Positions 22,506 through 34,313 of a stretch of DNA of 64,000 nt are shown piece after piece. The first letter of the stretch is position 1; every line of letters starts with the position of its first letter. A program made the position numbers and the translations under genes. Origin of the DNA: Rugalucina vietnamica (Eukaryota; Mollusca; Bivalvia; Lucinida; Lucinidae). The notes below the pieces were generated by a model. The model saw nothing but the letters and a program-made list of their open reading frames with translations. It was not told the DNA's origin and made no database searches. The stretch is taken from NCBI GenBank assembly GCA_964017185.1, contig OZ024877.1, positions 61,282,711 to 61,346,710 of the forward strand, in the 5' to 3' direction.

Positions 22506-23818
22506 TTGTTTTTAACGTTCTTTTATCAGTTTTTAATCTTTGCCCCCAATGATCACTGCCTCGGATCTTTAATTATTCTTTGTTTGCAAGCTATGTATTT
22601 CCACTATAGGTACCTTACGCCAGGCGGTGTGGTAGCAATGTGAAAAGTTTGTTTGTTTGTTTTTTTTCTTCAGAAATTTAGGCTTACTAGCTTGTGAGCT
22701 TACTAGTTTTGGTGTTAAGATTTTCTGAACATTTACTATCTGCAGTTGACTTGTCAGTGTGGAAAAAATCCTGTGCGTAGTTTCCATGCACTGACTTGTC
22801 CACTGCTAAAGTTAGTTTATGTCAGTCTACTGAACGACATTTTTTTTTTTTTGTTGAGGTGACATTCGGCATGAAGGCAGTTCAGTCTTAATAGCTGGTA
22901 TGCTTACGGACTTGAACTTGTCTTACTGTAACAATCAGAGATAAAACAACAAACTATTGATATATTAAAGAAAATTTTCATTTAAACAATTTTTGTGCGA
23001 GAAACGCATGCCGAGACGTCATTTTAAAAAGGAGGAGAGGAGCATGCAGAGATTGTATAGATTTTCTTTTAGTTTTATGATGGTTTCACTAGATTGTGAG
23101 AGCATATTTTGTGCACGGGAATTGCTTAGAACCTTGTGTGTGGTTGGTGTCATTCTGAGTTGAACAAGCAGTGTGATATTCTTGTGAGGCTTGGAGTGTC
23201 ATTTTCTGCATTTGGTTCAATTGCAATTCAATATAGTGAATTTAAGAACAAAAGCATTTTGTTCTTGTATGTTTTTTTGTAAAGTTTAGTTTTAATTTGT
23301 GTTGCTTCAGACACATTTGAGTTATAGCTGTGTTTGAACAAGAGAACTAGTGGTAGTAGTGGCATAGGTAGTTTTAATCGCAGAGGCAGTATAGTTTGGT
23401 GTAATCAATTACACTAAATATATAGGTAATTTAGGATAGAATGCCTAGGTTACATTGTGATAATTTGTGTCTCAAGCATAATAATATTTACTTGTAGATT
23501 CTGTTGTAATTGACATATCTATATTGTATGATTTTAATTGTGGAAGAACTTGTTTCTTGTTGACAGAAATGGGTTTGTTTTGTAAAACATTATTGTGCTT
23601 GGATGTTTCAAGATGATAACATTGTCTTTGCATACTTTGAGAAATTAGAGTGCCTCTTGTGAAGGATAAAGATGATGACTTTTAACATTTCATATTGGTC
23701 AGACAAGTCTGCCTGATATGAAATTTGATTACAATTATTTTTAAGTTTGTTAAAGCTGCATTTGAATTCAATTTAATGATTGTTAAGTCGAGACGACATT
23801 TTCCAAAGAGGGGGAGAA
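22506..23818 (+). other. 3' region and polypurine tract of the Gypsy element
   Basis: No gene is seen in these 1.3 kb; nothing resembles an envelope. The last bases before the LTR, AAAGAGGGGGAGAA, form a good polypurine tract for plus-strand priming. Confidence 0.8.
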
Positions 23819-24556
23819 TGTCACAGGGTGGATTTGTGTACAGTTTATGTGATGGTCATATCCTATATTGCATCCTATAGCCTGTCATTAAATCATCATT
23901 TCATGCGCTCAGGCGTTATCCTAAATGATATTTAGGCGTAATCTGAATGATATCGATGTAATCTGTATCCTCATCTGTTGGCGAGATGATAAATAATGTT
24001 CAATACTAACACGCATGCGCACCTAAAAACAGCTCACAAAAGGCGCCCTTTCTTTCAGTCTTCGATTGTCATTGAAGGGGTGCAGACTCGCGTCTCGCCC
24101 AGTACAGATATGATACTTTGTCTATCTCCTCATTACTGAGGGATATTTTGTATTGTTATTCAGGTATGCTTTTATGTTATTATCCTTTTCATGTCATTTT
24201 GTATATATTGATAATGACGAGTAATTTGTAAATTCCCTTTTTGAGCCGTGTCGTAATTGACATAAAGTGCAGTCTTCGATTGTCATTGAAGGGGTGCAGA
24301 CTCGCGTCTCGCCCAGTACAGATATGATACTTTGTCTATCTCCTCATTACTGAGGGATATTTTGCATTGTTATTCAGTGCACTATGGTCGTACAACGTTG
24401 AAGGGGTCTCATAAACTCATACTCATCAACCGGCTTGTGTTTCCTTCTGTTGCCTACACCCACTCCCTGAGATGGACCGTTCCAAATAAACAACATACGT
24501 CACGTTTCCGGCCTACTTATTTATCTGGTTTCCGGGCACATGAACGGTCTGCGACA
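23819..24556 (+). repeat. 3' LTR of the Gypsy element
   Basis: 738 bp, TGTCAC..GCGACA, almost identical to the 5' LTR. Followed by CTTG, the repeat of the bases that precede the 5' LTR. Confidence 0.95.
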
Positions 24557-24640
24557 CTTGCTAAGGAGGGTTTTGAAGCCCTCAACTGTCTCTGCATGCA
24601 CGACCGCTGTTTCTAGATGGTTCCACTCAATTATAGTCTT

Positions 24641-25087
24641 ATCTCATGATTTATTTGTTTGTTCTTGATGATTCATTGACTAGTTAGAGATTCACCACGA
24701 GGACCGAATAACTAACTAAATGTTATGAACCACTGCAGAAGCTGAGGGTGAGGTTATGGCCATGTAAAACCGGTTTAAGCCCGCCAGTAACTTTGTGTTA
24801 CTGATCGTTCCAAGTCGATACTTCTGTGGTGGTTCTTTTTGTTTTATGTCTTGGCGTTTAAAAAAAATTTTTGTGCTGTTGACGCCTTATGTATGTTTTC
24901 TTATTTTTAGTTAAGTTAAGGTAACTGAGTGGCCACCTATTGGGAAAATAGCTGCTCATTCGGCTTACGATATGTTTCATGGTATAAGTACCTGACTGTT
25001 AATTTGGTTTTTTCCCACCTCGGTTTTTGGACTGGGAATCTTTTTCTGATTGCGCCTTTTCCTGATCTTTGCCTACTTGTACCTTTT
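24641..25087 (+). mobile_element. Penelope-like 3' tail, copy A
   Basis: This 447-bp insert interrupts the minus-strand LINE between the codons of SFFV and the WNHLE block. It matches the 3' end of the Penelope-like element at 29385-31278, from TCATGATTTATTTG through CGGTTTAAGCCCGCCAGTAA to the terminal GCCTACTTGTACCTTTT. It carries no ORF. Confidence 0.85.
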
Positions 25088-25453
25088 CACGAAAAATGAG
25101 TTCTTTAGCTGATCTGTCTTACACTGCTCAATAATAAATCCTCTGTCGTTGTTCACAGAATGTTTTTCAACTATTTTCACATTTTTATATCCCGGATGTG
25201 TTTTAGGTTTTATATGTCTTTTAGGTTTTTGAGGTTTCAGAAATTCATCTGAATTGATGGCTGGTACCAACCCCTCGACCACCTTAAAAAGAAAAACTAG
25301 TCTGCAACTACTGCGCCTACGTTCGAGTGTTTCCAGTTCAAATGTTTCAAGCATTTTAGTAACACTGCCATCTTCGCGTGAGTGATAATTCCCAGTTATA
25401 AAGCGCGCGGCCTGTCTTTGAACTCTTTCCAACTTTTCAATGTCTTTGGTAAG

Positions 25454-26432
25454 TGTAACGTTTCAAGGACCGAGCTATGTACTTCTGTATATCTTAAACT
25501 ACGAAAACTATAATATTTGAAACACGTACCGAGCAAAATGCTATTTAAACGACTATACTGATGTTGAACGAGATGAGCCACACCAAGAGCACCGCCTTGG
25601 AACGGTTAGTAATACATTTACTAGGGGGCTTAAACCGGTTTTATGGGATCCCAACCCTCGCCCTAGGTCTTGGTGTGGCTCCTACACATCGTTTTAGAAA
25701 TACTGTCTGACTATGTTGGATAATAGTTTTAATGCAACGTGACTGAATGGTTCCAATCCCAATCTACGTTCAGCAAACTCATGAAACACAAACGACCTTT
25801 ACGCCACTCTAGCAGGCTTGAAACCCTATAAATACTGTCTTCTCTAAGCTAACCCTGTAGCCCAACGTTCTCGAACCATCCTGTGATTTTGTTGGCTATC
25901 ACACTATAGCCCATATCTCTGGCTTCCAAAGAACTAGTCTGAGACCAAGTTCAAGTACCGCAATGGTCTTTAAACCGTATAGGTCTCAGATTCGTCCAGC
26001 ACTACAATGAGCTGAAGCAATGCTTTGGTCTCCCTGTATCGCAATGATACCTTAGAAACCTCACAATTAATGCTTTTAGCTCGTGACACGAAGCCTTTTA
26101 CCCACTACCTGCTATCTTATTGATCTAATCACTCTGACTTCTTTTACAATAATGACTATCACCGCCTCGCTTGCTCCTTTTTATACTTGTTCCGGCACGT
26201 GCGCCACTGGATTGGTCCATTTCATTGGACGAGTTCATTCAAAATACTATATGTGGGTAAATCAGGTGTAACTAATTGATCACCGTGTATAACACTTATA
26301 AATCGCCGTGTATAACGAATAAAATGGAGGAAAATGGATTCTGCTGGATAACACTACTGGACGAATATCAAACTATGAGCTTTTGAAGATACTTTAGCAG
26401 AAACTATGGTTGTCAAACAGATATTCGTCACA
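25454..26432. mobile_element. Solo LTR of a second LTR-retrotransposon family
   Basis: The 979-bp insert starts TGTAACG and ends CGTCACA. It is flanked by a 5-bp GTAAG duplication (25449-25453 and 26433-26437), and removing it restores the LINE reading WDPYLT..DIEKLE. A TATA-like TTTTATAC near 26178 and AATAAA near 26318 suggest plus-strand promoter and poly(A) signals. No coding part is present, so it is best read as a solo LTR. No full copy is in this window to confirm it. Confidence 0.75.
25575..25685. repeat. Small inverted-repeat insert inside the solo LTR
   Basis: GAGCCACACCAAGAG is mirrored by TCTTGGTGTGGCTC. Between them lies a diverged piece of the Penelope-tail words (GCCTTGGAACGGTTAGTAAT, GGCTTAAACCGGTTTTA). 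It could be a captured fragment or an ancestral similarity. Confidence 0.5.
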
Positions 26433-26830
26433 GTAAGATATGGATCCCAGATTATAGAACCATAATCCAAAACTGAGCGAACTAATGAAATATAGGCTGT
26501 TTTGCGACAGTCTGTAGGACACATTTTTTAGTTGCGTCGAAGGAATCCAACTGTTGAGTTTGCCTTTTTTGTGATTTTTGTTATATGAGATGACCATTTT
26601 AGATTTTCAGTTATTGTAACTCCTAGATATGGATGCTCATCTACTTGCTTCAGAATGTGGTTATTGAGACTGTAGAAGTGAGATGACCGATAGTTGATGC
26701 TCATTATATACTTTTTTGCATTAAACCGCATGCCCTATTTCTCAGCCCACTTCTCCAATTCAAGAAGATCATTCTGTAGAGTGATGTGATCAGCCTGAGA
26801 TTTTATTGGTCTGTATATTAAAGATACTAC

Positions 26831-27456
26831 AGTCGACATTATAGTTTCGCAATACGAGTTGCTTTTTAGTTAATCCAAGGTGAGAAATGGAATTAGATTA
26901 TGTCTTTAAGTGTTAGATTTTCCTTTGCTTATGTTGAAAGCGAATCTCGTTCGTTTTCAAAATGTTTAACAATGTTAAAAAAGTACAATGGAGACCCTAG
27001 TTTCACGCAGTCCTCAGAAGCGCAAATTCCCATATTCAATCGCAATTTTGCATGCCTTACCCAAGTCTGGTACAAAGTCACAATTGAGGTAGTATAAAAT
27101 CCATAGATCTATTTTAGGTCGCTTTTCTAGTTTCATTTTTTTAACATCCAAACAATATCGTAATTACTTCTACAGTCTACAAGCTTAAATGGTTTCACAG
27201 AGGAATGGCAAGTGTTGAAGGATCCACATGCAATATATATAGTAATAATCTAGACCGATAATGACTTAATTGAGTTACAATTAGAACCGTACGACTAGCC
27301 AATCCCTATAGGAAAGGCTAATCATTTAATCGTACAGAGCGGTATCTTTAGCTAGAGATTATACGTGCCCGTATCTTTAGCATATATTGGCTAGGTATAC
27401 GGGGCCGTATCCCTAGCCAATACAGGCTAAAGATACGTCATGTTGGTACAAGGGTG
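26831..27456. repeat. Intergenic stretch with a GTATCTTTAGC foldback
   Basis: No gene is recognised. Between 27285 and 27440 the words GTATCTTTAGC, GCTAAAGATAC and TAGCCAAT repeat directly and inversely, forming an imperfect foldback. Confidence 0.4.
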
Positions 27457-27545
27457 AATAAGGAGGTACAAGTAGGCAATGATCAGAAAAGGTGCACTCA
27501 GAAAGAAATTCAGACTCCAAGAAACAGAGAAGGGAAAAGGTTGGG
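27457..27545 (-). mobile_element. Penelope-like 3' tail fragment, copy H
   Basis: AGGTACAAGTAGGCAATGAT..AAAAGGTGCACTCAGAAAGA matches the complement of the terminal 80 bp of the Penelope-like family, diverged. Confidence 0.6.
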
Positions 27546-28768
27546 AACAGAAACAATTGTCAAGCACTGGCTCACGTTGAGTAGGCAGAACGGATTCTGG
27601 TCGTCCAGCACCGCATATTTTCGAGTCTGGCCATCCCCGTACATGTACGGGAGTCTGGTCGTCCGAAAATGGAAAACAGTGGTGCAGAGAAGGACTGTTA
27701 AAGTGATTTTGATGCCAAAGACAGGTGAGTATCGGGGAACAGTCTTTTGCACGTAATGCCTTGCTTGGTATTATTGATTTTTATTGATACTTCAATTTAT
27801 GCAAACGTTTGAGCTGCCTCAAATCGATATGAACCAGCAGGACAGGGCCCGACAGGCTATCGTTTGGACGAAATATTAATTATTTTAATATCATTGAGTG
27901 ATTTTCAGCAGAATTGCATGTGGATAATAAAAGATAAACATGAGCCGATATAAAAAAAAAACAAAAAACACCACGTCCTTTTTTACCTTCAACATAGATT
28001 CAGCAATGAGATGATATTGATTTGCTTAAGTGGTATAAAAACGCATTAATAATATTAGAAATGGCACCGGCTAAAAATGGTCCTGAGCACCGGATTCTGG
28101 TCATGATTATACAAAGCGGGCTAACAGGTGAATTTCTTTTCATTTCTTCATGCCCATTGTCATCGTCAATTTTATTCATGTAGATCTCGGACGATCGTAG
28201 TGGACTTCCGTTATAAATATGAATGATACTCCTGTTCCTAGTGGTCAGTAAATTTGCCAGTCCCGGGTCACTTTTGTTTCGAACTGATTTCCTAACAATT
28301 TCTCAAAGCAAATTAAGCTTCGACATTACCATTTTAAAGCATAATCATTCTTCTAAATAATGAACTTCAGTTTGATTCATTGTTAATATGCTGTGTGCCT
28401 CACGACGACCTCGAAGCAGACCACTAATTTTCCCAGTTCCAAATCATTTTCCCAGTTCCGAATTACTTTTGATAATTCTAAAGCAAGATCCTTATTGGCG
28501 CAATTGCATTATAATTTGATTTTGTAGCTTCGTCACTACTTTATAAGACAATAATTACGCACAGTTTACCATTTCAAATAGTATAAGTATCCAAAAACTG
28601 TGTACATGGTTTACTTGTAAACTACGTATAACTTACGATCTGGAAATTGCTGACTATCGAGAACAAATACGATTTTTAAGTCGATATAGGCGTCTGTACA
28701 TGTTGCTGGTTCCAGTTTGTTGCATTTAAGTGCTGGGAATCATGGGCTGTGCATTGATTTTGTACATT
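27546..28768. other. No gene recognised
   Basis: AT-rich, no coding signal, RNA gene or convincing repeat apart from the paired phrases GATTCTGGTC and CACCGGATTCTGGTC near 27590 and 28090. Confidence 0.5.
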
Positions 28769-28920
28769 TTTTAGCTCGCCTGCACGAAGTGCACAGAGCT
28801 ATTGTTGTCACCTCGGTCGTCCGCGTTTACGTGTACGTCCGCGTCCGCGTCACACTTTCGGTTAAAGTTTTTAAAATTGTTATATCTTGATAGTCACTGA
28901 CCAGAAATCATTCATATAGT
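28769..28920 (-). mobile_element. Helentron-like tail with stem-loop, second copy
   Basis: Reverse-complement match to 5311-5462: the stem-loop GAGCT-region at about 28772-28800, then GTTGTCACCT, a CGTCCGCGT tract and TTAAAATTGTTATATCTTGAT. There is no satellite core next to it. Confidence 0.7.
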
Positions 28921-29112
28921 CGATTCGAATTGCGTGGGAAAAGTATATGAATACATCACTCGCAGTAAAGCGATGTCGTATTGATTAAGCAAACGCTACC
29001 TAAAATTTACCCACTGTCTATTTTTAGAGTCACACAAATGAAATCTATTTTCGGATATGGTCAGCTTTACACCTTGATACGCACAGTTTGATACATACAT
29101 GTATCATTATTA

Positions 29113-29194
<82 letters not shown>

Positions 29195-29384
29195 AGTATG
29201 TGTTTTACGGAAGGTTTATAAAGGGAAACTATACCTAAACGAAACATTTATAGGGCTTAGTAGCATGTCTAATGATACCAATAGAATTTATATTTTGATA
29301 TTGACTAGATATGTTACGAGGAGCCAGTTGGTTTGAAATCTTGGTAAACCAAACGCTAATTACCCTTGTTCAGTTGAAGACGAA
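28921..29384. repeat. Intergenic, with (TG)n(AG)n microsatellite
   Basis: A (TG)n run followed by (AG)n occupies about 29114-29193. The 82-codon ORF over it is a translation of the microsatellite. Nothing else is recognised. Confidence 0.8.
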
Positions 29385-31278
29385 GAAAAGAACTTTATTG
29401 GTTTTGGTCAATAAAAAATTCTGGCGAGGTGCTCAGTAAATTAAAGTGTAGAGGGTTCCGTGCAACGAGCTTGTCCACATACGATTTTTCTACTCTGTAT
29501 ACTACATTACCACATGATCGGATTAAAGAAAAATTACTAGATTTGATAGAGTGGACATTCAAAAGAGTATCAAAAACTATGGCTCACTTTATTTGGCCTG
29601 TAATGATAGAAAACATTTTTCACTTCCTCAGACCAAAGTCGATATACATTTTGGTCATGTCAGAATGTATGCGATGCCTTATCCTTTCTCCTGGATAATA
29701 TTTATATTAGATATGGGACCAAGTTATACAGACAAATTGTTGGAATCCCGATGGGTACCAATTGCGCACCTCTCGTAGCTGATCTATTTTTATACTGCTA
29801 CGAAAGAGACTTCATGGATTCTCTTAACGATGACAATCAAGCTGATGTTATCGAGGCCTTTAATTCGACTTCTAGGTACCTCGATGACCTTTTGAACATT
29901 TACAATCCTTATTTTGAAGGCATGGTCAAACAAATTTATCCCCCTGAACTACAGTTGAATAAAGCAAACAACACAGATACCGAAGCCCCATTTTTAGACT
30001 TTCCCACCTCGGTTTTTGGAGTGGGAATCTTTTTCTAATTGCGCCTTTTCCTGATCTTTGCCTACTTGTACCTTTTTACATCTTTCTATTGCAAATGGAT
30101 TTGTTTCTTCTAAAATTTATGATAAACGTGAAGCCTTTCATTTTGATATAGTAAACTTTCCGTTTTAGGATGGTGACGTTCCTCGCCGTGCTTCTTATGG
30201 CGTATACATTTCACAACTTATTAGGTTTGCTAGAGTCTGCAATCATGTTGCAGACTTCAATGCACGAAATAAATTTTTAACAGCCAAACTTCTTCAGCAG
30301 GGCTATAGCCTATAGGTATCATAAACTTCGAAAAACTTTTCTAAATTTTATCACAGACACTACGAACTGATTTCCAAATTTAATGTTGGGCTAAAGACCC
30401 TTTTACGTGAGGGCCTTTCGGAACCAGAATTTTATGGTGACTTGGTTTACAAATTTAAGAAGCTTATTGGATGGAGTGATTTTTCTTGTCAATTCAGAAA
30501 AAAATCATTACGCGTTACAGACGTATAGGATATAACTTAAATGTTATGCGACAGTCTGCATGCTTAGTTTTTAACCCAATTACGGTTGATAACTATGCTG
30601 CCTTCTTTAATTGCACGCCGAAGGGTCGGGCGTCAGACTCTATGATGGCCCCGACATAAAGCTCTTCATTTTAGTTGGTTAGGGCCGAAGCTTCTTGTCT
30701 GTTGCTTGGCCCACCGGGATTCAACTGGTGATTTTCTTTTGCTCCGGAGTTAGTAAGTTATTGGGCGCCCAGGGATCTCCATCGTCGGGCAGCTTACTCA
30801 TTCTGTGAGTCCTCGTTTTTGATTCATCATGGAATTTATCATGATTTATTTGTTTGTCCATGATGATTCATTGACTAGTTAGAGATTCACTACGAGGACC
30901 GAACAACTAACTTAATGTTATGAACCACTGCAGAAGCCGAGGGTGAGGTAGGGTACCTGTAAAACCGGTTTAAGCCCGCCAGTAATTTTATATTAATGAA
31001 CGTTCCAAGGCGATACTTCTGTTGAGGTTCTTATTGTTTTATGTCTTGGTGTTTTTGTTTTTTTTGTGCTGTTGGCGCCTTATGTTTGTTATCATATTTT
31101 AGTTAAGTTAAGGGAACTGAGTGGCCACCTATTGGGAAATAGCTGCTCATTCGGCTTACTAAATGTTTTCATGGTCTTAGTGCCTTATTGTTAGTTTGTT
31201 TTTTCCCGCCTCGGTATTTGGAGTGGAAATCTTTTTCTGATTGCGCCTTTTTTTGCTCGTTGCCTACTTGTACCTTTT
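29385..31278 (+). mobile_element. Penelope-like element, 5'-truncated, RT in broken frames (copy B)
   Basis: Translations in changing frames give YDFSTLYTTLPHDRIKEKL, IVGIPMGTNCAPLVADLFLY, TSRYLDDLLNIYNPYF with the catalytic YLDD, and after 30078 LSIANGFVSSKIYDKRE, GVYISQLIRFARVCNH and EPEFYGDLVYKFKKLIG. This is the RT of Penelope-like elements. No GIY-YIG endonuclease is visible. From about 30840 the non-coding tail begins and ends at GCCTACTTGTACCTTTT (31278). Many frameshifts and stops make it inactive. It is the source family of the tails scattered across the window. Confidence 0.85.
30001..30077 (+). mobile_element. 76-bp Penelope tail inserted in the Penelope RT
   Basis: TTCCCACCTCGG..CTACTTGTACCTTTT is the last 76 bp of the family. 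It sits between the codons of FLDL and HLSIANG, so a severely 5'-truncated copy landed inside its own relative. Confidence 0.85.
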
Positions 31279-32561
31279 AATACAATCACACCAAAATGCA
31301 TTTCTGCTTAAATGATTAGCTTTGCATTCAAAGTGTTTTGTTTGAAGAGGCTTGTCGTCGAAAATTCAGGCGTAAATGATATCCCGATAAGCATATTCAA
31401 AGCCACATTTGCGCTGCCTCATGAGAAAACTAACAATCTGCATATGCGAACAGATCAGCGCCTTTGTTTTAGCTCGACGGATAGTACAGTGTTTCGTCTT
31501 AAATGCGAAATTTCCCGCTTCTAGCTCTTTCTTGTGACTACAGCCTGATTTGTGTCGTACCTGTTCGGAAAGAACATTGTTAGTTTTCTCATGAGAAGGC
31601 TCATTTCCTTTTACGCCACCGTGCGTGATACGGTTCGATTGTTATTGACTAGTACTATCACTTAATCCGACCGTGATGATATACGTCACCAAATGCAAAT
31701 TTTGAATAAGGTTTAATACCCCCAAAGATATTATGGTGCGAATTTGATATCACAAAAATTCAGTCACATGACGAAATCGTTTCTTCCTGGTAACGTCACT
31801 TACTCCGGTGTTTAAAGTGGCGTCAAAGAGTTGGTTACGTGTTCTGTGCAGAAAATTGTCAGTTAGTCAGTTACTGGTTAAACGTCCTAGTCAAGGTTTC
31901 TTCAGTCATGTCTGGACAGAGACATCGCTTCTAGGGTATTATAACCAGTATCAATCATTGGATCAAAACTCCGGTGTCTTGATGTGGAGTTCAACGGGAT
32001 AACCACAAGGCATATGCAATCCTTTTCGTCGCCATCGATACACGTATATACAATAATGATATAAAAATGTCATGTCTGGTAAAGACCTTAGTAATGCATT
32101 CATCGTTTTAGAATTAGAGAACGTTCATGAAGGTTAAAATTGCGACCGACCATCTTTCCTAATTGGTGGTCACGACGGTGTCCGTTTTTAATTTCTGGCA
32201 AGCTTACTGAATAATCTTTTGTTGATGTTTTCAATTTTACTTGCTGTGCGTACAGAAAATTAAAATTATCCTGCTCCTATATTTGTGGTCACCCTGTTAC
32301 CCTCTAATGGTCAGGGGGAAACGCTTCTCATTCCATATTAACAAGATCTTAGATTATCTTGGCCGCCTGAACTGACAAAATTCGCTTCTCGAGACAAAAC
32401 ACCAAAAGGAATGTACTTATCTTATGCATCGCTTCTAACATCAATTCTATGTGATACAGTAACAAATAGTAATCTTAGTTTGTCCCCGATTGCTTTACCA
32501 AGCACATAATCTCTGTTGCATTTGCTATCTTTTTGTTTGGGCTAGCATCCGTCTTTTCACT

Positions 32562-32562
<1 letters not shown>
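31279..32562. other. Mostly unannotated; one hairpin repeat
   Basis: At about 31408-31480, CTCATGAGAAAACTAACAA and GCGAACAGATCAGCGCCTTTG resemble the hairpin repeat at 53455-53525 and 54640-54730. Otherwise no gene or RNA is recognised. A pure poly-A run occupies 32562-32598. Confidence 0.45.
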
Positions 32563-32599
<37 letters not shown>

Positions 32600-32601
<2 letters not shown>

Positions 32602-33550
32602 GAATCCAATTATGACGTGTTATCCTATTTAATGACAAATTATTAAAGCCGACGATTGTCACAGGCCCATCTGTTGAGTAGTTGAGTAGCCAGGTGTTTT
32701 TACAAGCGATGACCTTTAGGCAAAGGACAGAATATGTCTACGTTGTAGATTTATAGGGCTGTCACACTATTGCGAATCGACTCGTGTATCAACGGCTTGT
32801 CAAGATACGAATGGTACGTCACACGTACGTCGTACATACGCGAGCACACATAGCTCATACTCCTCAATACGTAGTTCATACTCTTGATCACTCTTCATAC
32901 GCCGAGGTGCTACGTGTTTTCATGTATGCACTTCCTAGCAAGTACGTGGCAGGTCCAATACGCCTTTCATACGTCACACATCATCGCACATACGAAAGCA
33001 ACGTGGCAGGTACGCCATAGATACGTAGCTCATACTACTGATACGCCACACAAACGTAGCGGTCAACATGCCACGTAACAGTGGCATAATGTACCGCGTA
33101 CCTTTCATATCTGTTACGTATGTATGGCGTGTGTGACGTATGTGTGGCGTATCCTCGACTCTCTTTCCTTTTCTACGGCATATCAGCGACGTACGTGTGG
33201 CGTAACTCGCGTATCATGTTTCGCTGCTGTGCAGTGTGTATATGGAGTAATAGCAATATTATGTGGCGTTCCAAGAGAATCTTTATGCCTCTCTATATCA
33301 AACGTGTTAGCTATAAATGTTCTCGTTTTTTCTGGTCAACGATCACGTTTTTATCATGTATGAGAAAGATAAACGGTCGGTAGTTTAGATATGAAAATTT
33401 CATTTATCTTTGCTAGCCTTTATGGGTATTTGAAACTTCATGCTCAGCTGAATCACCCATCGGAGCTGTGGGAAATAGATGTGCTGCTTGATGCCTCCGC
33501 ACAGCGCTGCTATTAAACCATACATATGCATGTAATATTATATTATATAC
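32600..33550. repeat. Foldback of CATACGT / ACGTATG words
   Basis: From about 32810 to 33070 the strand is dense in CATACGT, TACGTC and GCACATACG. From 33110 to 33215 the complementary words GTATGTATGGCGTG, GACGTATGTGTGGCGTA and GTACGTGTGGCGTA appear. This can fold into an imperfect hairpin of a few hundred bases. ORFs here are translations of the repeat. 33240-33550 shows nothing further. Confidence 0.5.
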
Positions 33551-34313
33551 AAAGGTACAAGTAGGCAAAGATCAGGAAAAGGCGCAATTAGAAAAAGATT
33601 CCCACTCCAAAAACCGAGGTGGGAAAAAACCAAACTAACAGTCAGGTACTTATACCATGAAACATATCGTAAGCCGAATGAGCAGCTATTTTCCCAGTAG
33701 GTGGCCACTCAGTTACCTTAACATAACTAAAATATGAAAACATACATAAGGCGCCAACAGCACAATTTTTTTTTAAACACCAAGACATAAAAAAAAGAAC
33801 CACCACAGAAGTATCGACTTGGAACGATCAGTAACACAAAGTTACTGGCGGGCTTAAACCGGTTTTACATGGCCATAACCTCACCCTCAGCTTCTGCAGT
33901 GGTTCATAACATTTAGTTAGTTATTCGGTCCTCGTGGTGAATCTCTAACTAGTCAATGAATCATCAAGAACAAACAAATAAATCATGATAAACATCCTGA
34001 TGAATCAAAAACCAGGACTCACAAACTGAGTAAACTGCCCGACGATGGAGATCCCTGGGTGCCGAATAACCTACTAACTCCGGAGCAAAAGAAAAACACC
34101 AGTTGGACCCCGGTGGGCCAAGCAACAGACAAGAAGCTCCGGCCCCAACCAACTAAAATGAATAGCTTTATGTCGGGGCCATCATAGAGTCTGACGCCCG
34201 ACCCACCGGCGTGCAATTAAAGAAGGCAGCATAGTTATCAACCATGATTGGGTTAAAAACTAAGCATGCAGACTGTCGCATAACATTCAAGTTATAACCT
34301 ATACGTCTGTAAC
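33551..34313 (-). mobile_element. Penelope-like element, 3' part, copy C
   Basis: Complement of 30490-31278: it starts AAAGGTACAAGTAGGCAAAG and runs through the tail into the C-terminal coding remnant near 34000-34313. It is the second longest copy of the family in the window. Confidence 0.88.

Larger units (their letters stand above)
14061..24556 (+). mobile_element. Ty3/Gypsy LTR retrotransposon, young, nearly whole
   Basis: The element is 10,496 bp with two 738-bp LTRs that differ at about three positions by eye, so the insertion is recent. A 4-bp CTTG duplication flanks it (14057-14060 and 24557-24560). Order: LTR, 1.8-kb leader, gag, pol (protease, RT, RNase H, integrase), 1.3-kb 3' region, polypurine tract AAAGAGGGGGAGAA, LTR. 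Gag and pol lie in different frames, as is common in the group. It looks nearly whole with about one or two breaks, in pol. No envelope-like gene is seen. It lies in the 3' end of a LINE. Confidence 0.95.
13987..26830 (-). mobile_element. LINE copy 4 (minus strand), host of three later insertions
   Basis: Pieces on the minus strand are: 26438-26830 (ITLQNDLLELEKWAEK, LGVTITENLKWSSHI, and the start of the IIWDP block); 25088-25448 (ERVQRQAARFITGNYHSRE, PKRHIKPKTHPGYKN); 24557-24640 (WNHLE and the last residues); and 14005-14060 with a (CAGAAG)n tail at 13987-14005. The gaps are exactly the Penelope tail (24641-25087), the solo LTR (25454-26432) and the Gypsy element (14061-24556). It is the same family as 6690-7475, is 5'-truncated, and has at least one internal stop. 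Confidence 0.85.

Noticed and set aside
22506-23818. Envelope gene downstream of pol
   Set aside because: No ORF of useful length and no membrane-protein signature between pol and the 3' LTR.
29088-29336. 82-codon ORF rich in CV and ER repeats
   Set aside because: Translation of a (TG)n(AG)n microsatellite.
32784-33383. Overlapping ORFs of 64-87 codons
   Set aside because: Translations of CATACGT-rich foldback arms.
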